In this document: piece by piece, positions 1 through 5,889 of the stretch
Layout of the letters: each line of letters begins with the position of its first letter
How positions within the stretch are numbered: the first letter of the stretch is position 1
NCBI GenBank assembly: GCA_052390495.1
Contig: JBQTGW010000191.1
Span: 1-9,790, forward strand
Direction of reading: 5' to 3'
DNA: 9,790 bases
Source of the DNA: GCA-003244245 sp052390495
Lineage (GTDB): Bacteria > Actinomycetota > Actinomycetes > Mycobacteriales > Pseudonocardiaceae
The notes under the pieces: generated by a model
Seen by the model: only the letters and a program-made list of their open reading frames with translations
The model's database searches: none
What the model was told of the DNA's origin: nothing
Position numbers and translations under genes: made by a program

Positions 1-281
1 CGATGCTGGGTGATCTGCCCGAGGCGAAGCGGATCTCGGAGCTTGACGCTGAGGTGGCCGCTGGGGATCACCAGTCACTGGAGTACGTGCTTCAGCGCTT
101 CGCCGAGGCGCTCGACGAAGCGCACCAGGCGTTGGAGATCGGCATGCGCAACTACGAGCAGATCGAGGCCCAGGCCGAGCAGGGCTTCAGGGGGATGGGT
201 CAGCCAAGGGGGATGGGCCAGCCAAGGGGGATGGGCCAGCCAAGGGGGATGGGTCAGCCGAGGGGGATGGGCCAGCCATGA
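1..281 (+). CDS. Partial T7SS-substrate-like helical protein, copy 1 (5' end outside window)
   Basis: This is the C-terminal part of a protein whose start lies before the window. The frame is already open at base 1, and the ATG at 3-5 aligns with Met51 of the complete paralogue at 1860-2216, so about 50 residues are missing. The two proteins share LGDLPEA, GD.QSL.YVL and GMRNYEQIEAQAEQGF. The mostly helical, charged sequence and the YEQIE motif (YxxxE) resemble ESX/type VII secretion substrates, but no WXG motif is visible. After the shared part, copy 2 ends RRIGEG, whereas this copy ends in five RGMGQP repeats. The stop overlaps the next start as ATGA, so the gene is translationally coupled to the DUF3558 lipoprotein. 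The link to type VII secretion is an inference; the duplication is plain in the sequence. Confidence 0.8.
   Translation, partial: MLGDLPEAKRISELDAEVAAGDHQSLEYVLQRFAEALDEAHQALEIGMRNYEQIEAQAEQGFRGMGQPRGMGQPRGMGQPRGMGQPRGMGQP
189..278 (+). repeat. Five 18-bp tandem repeats encoding RGMGQP x5
   Basis: There are five consecutive in-frame copies of AGGGGGATGGGYCAGCCR, differing only at two third-codon positions. They form the entire C-terminal tail of the upstream protein (RGMGQP five times). A change in copy number would lengthen or shorten the tail without shifting the frame. Each unit carries a purine-rich AGGGGG; the last one (261-266) sits 11 nt before the ATG of the next gene and may serve as its ribosome binding site. 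The paralogue at 1860-2216 has no such repeat. Confidence 0.97.
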
Positions 282-820
282 GCGTCCGCACCCGCATCGC
301 GCCGCTGGCTCTCGTGCTCGCGGTGGCTGGCTGCTCGGTACCGGAGGCGAGCGCCCCGGGCGTCGAGCCGGGTACGTCGGTGCCGCCACCCGCCAAGACC
401 TCGCCTCCACCGCGCACCACGCAGCCGACCGGTCTGGCCGCTATCGAGGCGTGCGACCTGCTCACCGCCCAGGAGGCCAGCTTGCTTGGTGTCCCTCCGC
501 AGGGACGGCCCCAGGATGTCCTCGGCCTGCGCCGCTGTAACTGGGGAGATGCAGAGGGTGGTGCCTCCACCACCATCGACGATGACCGCCCGATCGACGA
601 ACTCGTGTTCACAGACGCGTCCAGCGTCACCGACATCACGATCGGAAACCACAAGGCGAAGCGGGCCGTAGAAGGCAGCGGACCAGGCTACTGCGACGTC
701 ATCTTCGCGGTCGGGGACAGTGCGAACGTCAGCGTCCTGGCTCTGTACCTGAACGACACCCAGCGGGCCTGCTCGGTCGCTGATCGGGCTGCCGCACTTA
801 TCGAACCAAAGCTGCCGTAG
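278..820 (+). CDS. DUF3558-family lipoprotein, copy 1
   Basis: This 180-aa protein is predicted to be exported and lipid-anchored to the outside of the cytoplasmic membrane. Residues 1-19 form a lipoprotein signal peptide: Arg at 4 and 6, a hydrophobic core, and the lipobox V-A-G-Cys19. A Pro/Ser/Thr-rich linker (about 25-50) follows, then the folded domain, typical of the actinobacterial DUF3558 family, starting at IEACDLLT. Four cysteines (59, 87, 139, 165) are all conserved in the copy-2 paralogue and could form two disulfides. The start is fixed by the ATGA overlap with the preceding gene. The family has no established biochemical activity. Pairing with a secretion-substrate-like protein suggests a role in the envelope or in secretion, which is inference. 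Confidence 0.92.
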   Translation: MSVRTRIAPLALVLAVAGCSVPEASAPGVEPGTSVPPPAKTSPPPRTTQPTGLAAIEACDLLTAQEASLLGVPPQGRPQDVLGLRRCNWGDAEGGASTTIDDDRPIDELVFTDASSVTDITIGNHKAKRAVEGSGPGYCDVIFAVGDSANVSVLALYLNDTQRACSVADRAAALIEPKLP

Positions 821-886
821 GGATGGTCCGCCCAGTGCCAAAGTGAGACCGGACCAAGCGAGATCGGATTAAGAAGGGCTAGCCTC

Positions 887-1138
887 ATGTCAATCGCATC
901 GTTCCAGGACGGGGCCTGGTTCACCTCCAGCTACACCAACGGCGGGGCGGACTGCTGCGTCGAGGTCAACTACTCGCTTGCAGGTCACGTAGGGGTGCGT
1001 GATTCCAAGCTCGGCGCCACCAGCCCGGTGCTGGCGTTTCCCGCACCGCAGTGGGCATCCCTCATCGCTGCGGTCAAGCACGGCCACTGCACGCCTGACT
1101 CCCTTGCCTATCCCCAGGGCAACGTGATGGTGACTTAA
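887..1138 (+). CDS. DUF397 domain protein
   Basis: This 83-aa protein is almost entirely one DUF397 domain. Signature residues visible are W11 followed by TSSYTNGG, C23-C24-VEV, VGVRDSK, PVLAFP and W56 near the C-terminal helix. The start is supported by a Shine-Dalgarno AGAAGGG at 872-878, 8 nt before the ATG. DUF397 proteins are small, very numerous in Streptomyces and Pseudonocardiaceae, and usually sit beside an XRE-type helix-turn-helix regulator with which they are thought to act as regulator/antagonist or TA-like pairs. No such regulator lies in this window, so this copy is an orphan here. It is 66 bp downstream of the copy-1 lipoprotein gene and might be co-transcribed with it. Confidence 0.95.
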   Translation: MSIASFQDGAWFTSSYTNGGADCCVEVNYSLAGHVGVRDSKLGATSPVLAFPAPQWASLIAAVKHGHCTPDSLAYPQGNVMVT

Positions 1139-1429
1139 CGTCTACGGGTGATGATGTCGGGTAGTTGAGTGGGGGTACGGGATCGTTATCGGGATGGATT
1201 CGTGGTCGGGTGGGGAGTGAGCCCGTACCGAGCGGAGCGTTTAAACGTTGCCTCGTTGTGCGGTGTCCCACCTAAAGCCACAAACTTAACACTTTCAGTG
1301 ATTTTGACGTGGCCCTGCCCATCCCCATGCCGAGACTGCACCCATCTCCTGCCGCCACGGCAGCACCGGCTCCACCTGGTAATGCGCGCCGTGACGCCTA
1401 CGCTCGGCCGTACGTGACAGGATGCGGCG
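1139..1429. other. Non-coding spacer with an inverted repeat, a palindrome and a degenerate terminator-like motif
   Basis: I see no convincing gene here. The segment holds an 8-bp inverted repeat, GGTACGGG (1174-1181) and CCCGTACC (1222-1229), separated by 40 nt. It also holds a perfect 10-bp palindrome CGTTTAAACG (1238-1247), unusual in this GC-rich DNA, and an AT-rich patch (about 1274-1310) that could hold a promoter for the fragment downstream. At 1331-1366 the sequence ATGCCGAGACTGCACCC...CGGCAG resembles the terminator region at 9685-9721 but with most of the stem pairing lost. Roles are guesses. Confidence 0.3.
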
Positions 1430-1694
1430 GTGACGGTCTCGTTGCTGGATCGCTGTGTCTACGGTCACTCGGACGTCGATCGGCTTCTCGTGTTGCCGCC
1501 TGGTACGGCGCGCCGGTGGAGCGATGTTCCGCGCCCGTGGTCCATACACCGCTTGCGTCCTGCTGCGGTGCGGCTGCGTGCGGAGTTCAGCAGGTATCCG
1601 CTTGCGCACGCTAGGCCGTTTCTTGACGTCGATGGCCGTGAGCTGGTTCGTCATGTCCAGCAGGAGGTTGGCATCACCGGTCACGAGATGCTGG
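1430..1694 (+). pseudogene. VapB45-like antitoxin fragment (DUF433 domain lost)
   Basis: The frame starting at GTG 1430 reads LLDRCVYGHSDVDRLL.LPPGTARRW, the N-terminal helix-turn-helix expected of VapB45-like/DUF433 antitoxins. It then jumps to HRLRPAAVRLRAEF and RYPLAHARPFLDVDGRELVR, the middle linker of the same family. The region normally between these parts (wing, GDD.VTWGEF-type segment) is missing. The frame also leaves family sequence at GITGHEML (1694), where it enters the hairpin at 1694-1718 and continues as unrelated residues to a stop at 1805-1807. The C-terminal DUF433 domain and any toxin gene are absent, so this is a remnant with an internal deletion and a lost 3' half. The part from 1582 on is nearly identical to 5913-6026. 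Family assignment is from remembered consensus; the duplication is directly visible. Confidence 0.72.
1582..1694 (+). repeat. Antitoxin-derived direct repeat, left copy (pairs with 5913-6026)
   Basis: These 113 bp match 5913-6026 with six substitutions, all transitions, and one extra T in the right copy (TT at 1668-1669 versus TTT at 5999-6001). It encodes EF.RYPLAHARPFLD.DGRELVRHVQQEVGITGHEML. The left copy keeps the correct reading frame through this part; the right copy is frameshifted by the extra T. Confidence 0.95.
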
Positions 1695-1775
1695 CCGAGG
1701 CGGCCCCACCGCCTCGGCACTGCTCATCTCCCGGCTCGCTCCTGATCACACATCTTCGCGAGTTTCGACGGAACC
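1691..1775 (+). repeat. Terminator-plus-spacer element, left copy (resembles 9685-9776)
   Basis: Behind the hairpin, both places have a spacer of about 21 nt and then CGCTCCTGATCAC followed by a related stretch (ACATCTTCGCGAGTTTCGAC here, TCAATTTTCGTGAGTTCGCC at the right end). In this copy the element lies directly upstream of the YxxxE/DUF3558 module. The right copy lies downstream of the LppA-like gene, with the window ending before any further gene. Confidence 0.6.
1694..1718 (+). terminator. Perfect 10-bp stem, 5-nt loop hairpin
   Basis: GCCGAGGCGG (1694-1703) pairs with CCGCCTCGGC (1709-1718) around the loop CCCCA. There is no T-tract after it, as is common for actinobacterial terminators. 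The same stem sequence recurs at 9685-9721 behind the LppA-like gene, where a terminator is expected. Here it sits on the broken end of the antitoxin fragment, so it is probably the terminator of a vanished gene set, now insulating the copy-2 module. Confidence 0.6.
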
Positions 1776-1859
1776 AGACCACCCAGTCCGCGCGTCCGAC
1801 AGGATGACCCCGACTGTGACGCTGCGAGCATGGTCGGGTACCGGCGCTTGGGGTGAGCG

Positions 1860-2216
1860 ATGCAACTGGCGGGCGGAATGGCTGCGGCGCAACAAGGCAT
1901 GTTCGCCGTCGACACGGCGGCAGGCAGCGAGATGGTCAGATCCGTCAGACAGATACGGGAACGGCTGAACGAGCGGCTGTCACAGATCAACCTACTGAAG
2001 ACCGAGGCGATGCTGGGTGACCTGCCGGAGGCGCGGACCATCGCGGAGCTGAACGTGCAGGTGGCGTCCGGAGATGAGCAGTCGCTGGACTACGTGCTGC
2101 GTCGTTTTGCTGAGACGCTGGAGGAAGCAGAGCATGCGTTAAAGATCGGCATGCGAAACTACGAGCAGATCGAAGCCCAGGCCGAGCAGGGTTTTCGACG
2201 GATTGGCGAGGGATGA
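1860..2216 (+). CDS. T7SS-substrate-like helical protein, copy 2
   Basis: This complete 118-aa paralogue of the partial gene at 1-281 has no signal peptide and no membrane segment. It has a long amphipathic helix (about 20-48), a break at LGDLPEA (52-58), and a second helical half (about 72-112) ending in GMRNYEQIEAQAEQGF with YxxxE at Tyr101-Glu105. The helix-turn-helix shape with a C-terminal YxxxD/E motif is typical of ESX (type VII) substrates, but WXG is missing, so the assignment is tentative. The start follows an in-frame stop at 1854-1856 and a purine-rich GGGGTGAG at 1850-1857. The stop overlaps the start of the DUF3558 gene (ATGA). It probably binds or is exported with that partner; this is inference from conserved pairing. 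Confidence 0.85.
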   Translation: MQLAGGMAAAQQGMFAVDTAAGSEMVRSVRQIRERLNERLSQINLLKTEAMLGDLPEARTIAELNVQVASGDEQSLDYVLRRFAETLEEAEHALKIGMRNYEQIEAQAEQGFRRIGEG

Positions 2217-2770
2217 ACCGCCGCTATCACCTCTACCTCGCATCGCTGGTCCCGGTGCTCGCCCTGGCGGGTTACTTGCTACTGCAGGCTTTCATCCCGG
2301 CTGGCGCGCCGGAACCCTTGGTTCCGCCGTCTTCCCCGGTGTCCCCGCCGTCTGGCACCTCCCCGAAGACCGGGAAGACCGGCCTGGTCACCATCGAGGT
2401 GTGTGACCTGCTCACCAGACCGGAGGCCAGCTCACTCGGCGTACCTTCGCAGGGGCGCCCCGACGACATCGCCAGCTTGCGTAGCTGTACCTGGACTACC
2501 CCGGAGGGCGCGGTGTCCACCGCGATCAACGAAGACCTAGGGATCGACGGGCTCAACCTCACTGACGCTTCCAGCGTCACCGATATCACGATCGGTCGGT
2601 ACCAGGCCAAGCGAGCCGTGGAAACCAGCGGACCCGGGTACTGCGATATCTACTTTGCAGTCGGGGACAACGCAAACGTCGCTGTCACGGCCCTGTACCT
2701 GAATGACACACCCCGAGCCTGCGCGGCCGTTGACCGCGCCGCCGCACTCGTCGAACCCAAATTGCCATAG
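2213..2770 (+). CDS. DUF3558-family protein, copy 2, lipobox Cys replaced by Tyr
   Basis: This 185-aa paralogue of the 278-820 lipoprotein is clearly homologous from IE.CDLL to the shared C-terminus AA.L.EPKLP, with all four domain cysteines kept (64, 92, 144, 170). The N-terminus has the charged start (Arg3, Arg4) and hydrophobic core of a lipoprotein signal, but the lipobox reads L-A-G-Tyr21 instead of L-A-G-Cys. The codon is TAC at 2273-2275, one G-to-A transition from TGC. The hydrophobic stretch then continues (LLLQAFI), so the protein is probably held by an uncleaved N-terminal membrane helix rather than by lipid. A Pro/Ser-rich linker (about 33-55) follows. The start is fixed by the ATGA overlap with the preceding gene. 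The rest of the domain looks intact, so this is more likely an altered anchor than a dead gene. Confidence 0.9.
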   Translation: MNRRYHLYLASLVPVLALAGYLLLQAFIPAGAPEPLVPPSSPVSPPSGTSPKTGKTGLVTIEVCDLLTRPEASSLGVPSQGRPDDIASLRSCTWTTPEGAVSTAINEDLGIDGLNLTDASSVTDITIGRYQAKRAVETSGPGYCDIYFAVGDNANVAVTALYLNDTPRACAAVDRAAALVEPKLP

Positions 2771-2779
2771 GGAGTGGAT

Positions 2780-2869
2780 ATGACTTCGACACCACTTCTC
2801 GAACCCCTGAGGAACCCCGCGCCGCGGGGTGATGGTGGCGGGTGGGTATCCACGCTATATGTGCGCTGA
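2780..2869 (+). CDS. Possible 29-aa small ORF
   Basis: An ATG nine bases after the stop of the DUF3558 gene is preceded by GGAGTGG (2771-2777), a fair ribosome binding site. It encodes 29 residues beginning MTSTPLLEPLRNP and ending in TLYVR. I recognise no family. The hairpin at 2814-2830 lies within it, which argues that it may be only the trailer of the operon. It could be the remnant of a third gene of the module, cut off by the rearrangement that brought in the DUF262 gene. Confidence 0.25.
   Translation: MTSTPLLEPLRNPAPRGDGGGWVSTLYVR
2814..2830. terminator. 7-bp stem, 3-nt loop GC hairpin
   Basis: ACCCCGC (2814-2820) pairs with GCGGGGT (2824-2830) around GCC. It lies 44 bp after the copy-2 DUF3558 gene and between convergent genes, where a terminator is expected. 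There is no T-tract. Confidence 0.35.
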
Positions 2870-2893
2870 GCAACGAAGCCCAGCAGATACACG

Positions 2894-4296
2894 TCAGCCC
2901 CAGTGCTCCTGCCGGTACTGCATCATCTCGTCGCCGTGGCTGAACAACGCATCCGCGTCCAGCAGGTTGAGCGCCGCCCAGTAGGCGAACAGCACAGGGG
3001 ACCGCGCGGCGGACGTTTCGAGTCTGTTGGGCAGTGAGATCTCCCAGTAGTCCCGGGTGAACTGGGAGTCGATTGTGCGATCGAGCTCAGCGACGAAGGC
3101 CGCGGTGTCCGATGTCGGCAGGTCCGAAAGTCGACCAAGATCGTATTCGAACTGAGACTCGGGTGACGACGTGTACCGGCCAGTCGTGTGAACCATGAAA
3201 AACCATCGACCGATTGCGCTGCGCAACGTGGCGATATCTGCTCCGAAGTCCCGTCGGCCGATCAACCAGAACGTATAGCTGAATAGCACCGCGTTGTCCG
3301 ATGTGATCATCTTACCGCTTCGGAAGTCGGCAACGGCGAGACACTTGAGGAACTCGTGCCAGTTCGTCAGATCTAGCACACGCTCCTGCGCTGCCGCGAG
3401 GAGACCGAACTGCTCTTCGCGGCTCTCCGGACTCACACGGCCGGTGTCGAGGTTCTTTCCCCCGAGGATGCTGTAGACGTGCTGGAGCCACGCCCGGCGA
3501 AAGGCGAGTGCCACCCCGACGCGCAGGAGCTGATCGGGACCAGGCTCGAGAGGAAAGGGTTTTTTGGACTTGATCCCGTGATCGTCGGGTCGATCGAGGC
3601 CCGGCTGAACGCATCCAGCTTCCGCCGCCCCTTCTCCCAGTGCACCGACATCAACGTGAGAATGAAGTCAGCCTGGTTGAGTTGAACGCCTTCAGAATTA
3701 ATCCGGACGAAAATCTCCGCAACCTCGTCCTCCTTAGCCGCAGCCCCCAGCTCGACGACCTGGAAGGGGAACCCCCGGAGATCACGAACCCGGTCGAGTC
3801 GCTCCTCCAGTTCGTCCTCGTGGCCGGGCGGGAGATCAGCGGACTTCGACTCCGCCAGCCGCCGAAGAAACGTGCGGACCGTGGTCTTGTAGCCCTTCGA
3901 CCAGAGCTCGGTGATATCGGGGATGAACTCCGGGTCCCGTTCGATCGCGGCGTCGGTGACCTCAAACCGCTCGTCCTCGGGCCGGAAGGCAATCCGGATC
4001 CGCTTCCGCTCGAACGTCTTGGTGAGCACGAGTTGGCCCGTGATGACCGCGAACAGCGGCGTGCGGTCCGACTCTGCCAGTCCGATCTGTCGCGTTCCGA
4101 CATCGGCTCCGGTCTCCCAGAACATCAGGGTTCCGACGGGATATCCGCGATACATCGAGTCCAGCAGGTCGCGGGCTTTCGCGGAGGACCAGACGAACGG
4201 CCGTTGGATGTCCGGCAGGCCGATCCTGCCGACCCTGATGTCCTCGACCAGATGGCTCAGCGAGTAGCCAGTGTTGCGGTACAGGGTGGGAGCCAC
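2894..4296 (-). pseudogene. DUF262 (GmrSD-type) restriction-like gene, degraded
   Basis: The upstream reading frame (4296 down to about 3560) begins at GTG and carries DUF262 hallmarks: YSLSHLVEDIR, LPDIQRPFVW (residues 28-36) and AEIFVRINSEGV (about 193-204). The family's central VDGQQRLTSL motif, needed for the ParB-like nucleotide-binding function, is absent: RTP (78-80) runs directly into LFAVITGQ, an apparent in-frame loss of roughly 13 residues near 4057. After SPKNPF the frame breaks. The downstream frame (from about 3556 to 2894) continues the family sequence (EPGPDQLLRVGVALAFRRA, LTNWHEFLKC, FWLIGRRDFG, SARSPVLFAYWAALNLLDA). It stops shortly after ALFS, just where the linker to an HNH nuclease domain would begin, so no HNH motif is present. 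DUF262 proteins are found in modification-dependent restriction and other phage defence. With three separate lesions this copy is most likely inactive. Confidence 0.88.
3559..3565 (-). other. A AAA AAC heptamer at the DUF262 frame break
   Basis: On the minus strand the zero-frame codons are CCA AAA AAC, a textbook -1 slippery heptamer. A -1 slip here joins SPKN directly to PFPLEPGPDQLLRV, the correct downstream frame. The only downstream stem I find is weak (CCCGA/TCGGG, about 18 nt away). An indel in the six-A run (plus-strand T run 3560-3565) is the simpler explanation. Confidence 0.3.
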
Positions 4297-4447
4297 GTCG
4301 CTATATCTCTTTCCGTCAGCCGACGATGTTGCCGATCATCCGTGTCGACCCCGGGGGACAGTACTTGTCAGGATCAGATCCGCGAGGTCGCCCGCAGGGT
4401 AGCGCTCGGTGCTCACATCACTGCATTCCGGCGCGTCGGCGCGGACG

Positions 4448-4549
4448 TTGTCGTGACGGCGCCGTAGCCTGATCGCCTCAAGAGGCTCGGTCAGCGACAG
4501 GAGGGTGGGATACCGGGTGCAAGTTGACAACGACCTCGTAGCGCTCATC
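4448..4549 (+). repeat. 102-bp direct repeat, left copy (pairs with 6953-7054)
   Basis: This segment aligns without gaps to 6953-7054 at an offset of 2505 bp, with about 13 mismatches by hand (near 87% identity), all transitions. It covers the 5' leader, ribosome binding site and first 11 codons of the DUF6978-like gene. In the right copy the gene stops at once after the repeat. Confidence 0.93.
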
Positions 4550-4990
4550 CTCGGCGAGACAGCTCTCCTGGAGCTGCGCGTACCGATGAAGTGGGAGGCT
4601 CGCGCTGCGACCGTCCGCGCTCAGATGGGCGTGCACAACGAGCACGGCCTGCCGCTGATGCTCGGTGTCCAGGTGCTCATACCCAAGCCCTGGAAGCTGA
4701 CCGCCTACCTGATGATCTACAACCAGCACCTCCGTCGGCTGGATGTCAACGGTTCACACCGCAACCGGATCGGGGACCGTGAGGAGTGGCAGGGGCGAAC
4801 GCACAAGCACACGTTCTCCGAGCAGCACCAGGACACGGTCGCGTACACCCCTGATGACATTCCGTCTGTTCCCACCACAGGTGTCGTAGGAGACCATTAC
4901 CGTGAGGCGTTCGAGGCGTTCTGCGCAGAGCAGGCCATCAAGCTGACAGGCGAGTACCGCTGGATCGACCCGATGTTACCGACGCGTTAG
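4517..4990 (+). CDS. DUF6978-like protein of unknown function
   Basis: This is a 157-aa soluble protein without signal peptide or membrane segment. I chose GTG 4517 because AGGAGG (4499-4504) lies 12 nt upstream, whereas the in-frame GTG at 4505 directly abuts that site; the duplicate copy at 6953-7054 also has ATG at the matching position (7022). The middle carries RRLDVNGSH (about 73-81), then a THKHTF segment (95-100), DTVAYTPDDIP, and HYREAFEAFCAEQAI near the C-terminus. This order (a D-[IV]-[ND]-G-x-H segment, an H-x-H strand, AY, and a final helix) resembles my memory of DUF6978, often next to DUF1828 genes; I hold this with moderate confidence. Ten bases separate it from the DUF1828 gene, so the two are almost certainly one operon. 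The function is not known. Confidence 0.78.
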   Translation: MQVDNDLVALILGETALLELRVPMKWEARAATVRAQMGVHNEHGLPLMLGVQVLIPKPWKLTAYLMIYNQHLRRLDVNGSHRNRIGDREEWQGRTHKHTFSEQHQDTVAYTPDDIPSVPTTGVVGDHYREAFEAFCAEQAIKLTGEYRWIDPMLPTR

Positions 4991-5000
4991 GAGGAATCGG

Positions 5001-5825
5001 ATGACTGGGTGCAGCATTCTACTTTCCTCCGTTCTAGCAGGTGAGCGCGGTCGGTGGAGGTGTCGGGAGGTGTCGGCGGACACCGTTCTGCTCGTGACGT
5101 CGCATCACTACGCCGATGGCGACACCGTCGAGCTGATCGTCCAGACCGTTGGCGATGAGGTGATCGTGTCGGATGGCGGCGAGGTGCTTGCTCGGCTCGA
5201 CAGCGTGGGTGTCAACGTGCACTCGAGCAGCAGGATCGGTAAGTCGTGGAAGCGTCTGCTGGCGGCCCACGCGCTGGAGGACGACGGCGGTCAGCTCGTT
5301 CGTCGCGCCAGCGTCGAGCACACCGTCGACCTGGTGCAAGAGATGGCCGACGCGGTGGCCAACCTCGATGGGTTGAGGCTGCTTGCGCCAGCACCGCGTC
5401 GCCTGGCGTTCCCAGAGCGGCTGACGACCTACCTTGAGGCTGAGTTCCCGTTCGTGGAGCCGCGAGCAAAGCTGACGGGTGTCAGCGGTTGGCCGTACCG
5501 GGTCACCGCGGCGGCGGGCAGCAACGAGGAGTTGCCGGTCTACGTCCAGACGGCGTCCGGGCACAACATCGCCGCACAGAAGTCCGCAGTGGAGCACTGT
5601 TTCACGATGTTCTCCGACGTCAACGGGCACCTGCCGACTGAGCGGAAGCTCGTTGTGCTCGATGACGAGGTGACACAGCAGTGGCGCCCTGAGATGATCA
5701 ACCTGCTGTCCGGGGTGGCCTACGTGGGCACCTGGACAGCTCGCGATCAGTGGACCGAGTTCGTATGGGGCACCGTCCCCGAATCGCGGCTGATGCTCCC
5801 ACCAGGGCAACCAACCGTCGGCTGA
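5001..5825 (+). CDS. DUF1828/DUF1829-like protein
   Basis: This 274-aa soluble protein has two recognisable parts. Residues about 28-125 match DUF1828: TSHHYADGDTVELIV, then DEVIVSDGGEVLARL and the GVNV segment. Residues about 145-265 look like the partner domain DUF1829: a KLTGVSGWPYRV strand pair, a YVQTASG segment, a long helix, LVVLDDEV and a final YVGTWTARDQW. The start ATG has a strong ribosome binding site AGGAGG (4989-4994), which overlaps the stop codon of the preceding gene, implying coupled translation. DUF1828 proteins are small accessory proteins of unresolved function, often seen on mobile DNA and near restriction genes. Here the gene is intact, although everything defence-like around it is broken, which suggests selection or recent arrival. 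Confidence 0.87.
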   Translation: MTGCSILLSSVLAGERGRWRCREVSADTVLLVTSHHYADGDTVELIVQTVGDEVIVSDGGEVLARLDSVGVNVHSSSRIGKSWKRLLAAHALEDDGGQLVRRASVEHTVDLVQEMADAVANLDGLRLLAPAPRRLAFPERLTTYLEAEFPFVEPRAKLTGVSGWPYRVTAAAGSNEELPVYVQTASGHNIAAQKSAVEHCFTMFSDVNGHLPTERKLVVLDDEVTQQWRPEMINLLSGVAYVGTWTARDQWTEFVWGTVPESRLMLPPGQPTVG

Positions 5826-5889
5826 CGAGACAGGCGACATACGCCAGTCATCTGAGTCTGGCTGCGGTGCTAACCGGCACGCACGCACC

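Noticed and set aside
189..278. CRISPR-like array
   Set aside because: The repeats are contiguous with no spacers and lie inside a coding frame.
825..855. GGTCCG/CGGACC inverted repeat after the copy-1 lipoprotein gene
   Set aside because: It has only six pairs with a 19-nt loop; in such GC-rich DNA this is expected by chance and is not a convincing terminator.
1295..1720. 141-aa minus-strand ORF across the antitoxin remnant, with a similar frame within 5870-6517
   Set aside because: The similarity between the two minus-strand frames is explained by the DNA repeat. The plus strand gives recognisable VapB45-like sequence, the minus strand gives none.
1430..1807. Functional 125-aa antitoxin
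   Set aside because: The frame lacks the wing and DUF433 parts and reads through a terminator hairpin into non-family sequence, with no toxin gene behind it.
3640..4467. 275-aa plus-strand ORF opposite the DUF262 gene
   Set aside because: Most of it is antisense to DUF262 coding sequence. The tail beyond 4340 (QDQIREVARRVALGAHITAFRR) looks protein-like and might be a gene remnant, but I could not place it in any family.
4505..4990. GTG 4505 as start of the DUF6978-like gene
   Set aside because: It abuts the AGGAGG site with no spacing, and the duplicate copy conserves a start codon at the 4517 position.
5034..5888. 284-aa minus-strand ORF opposite the DUF1828 gene
   Set aside because: It is an antisense shadow. 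The plus strand has a strong ribosome binding site and a known domain.
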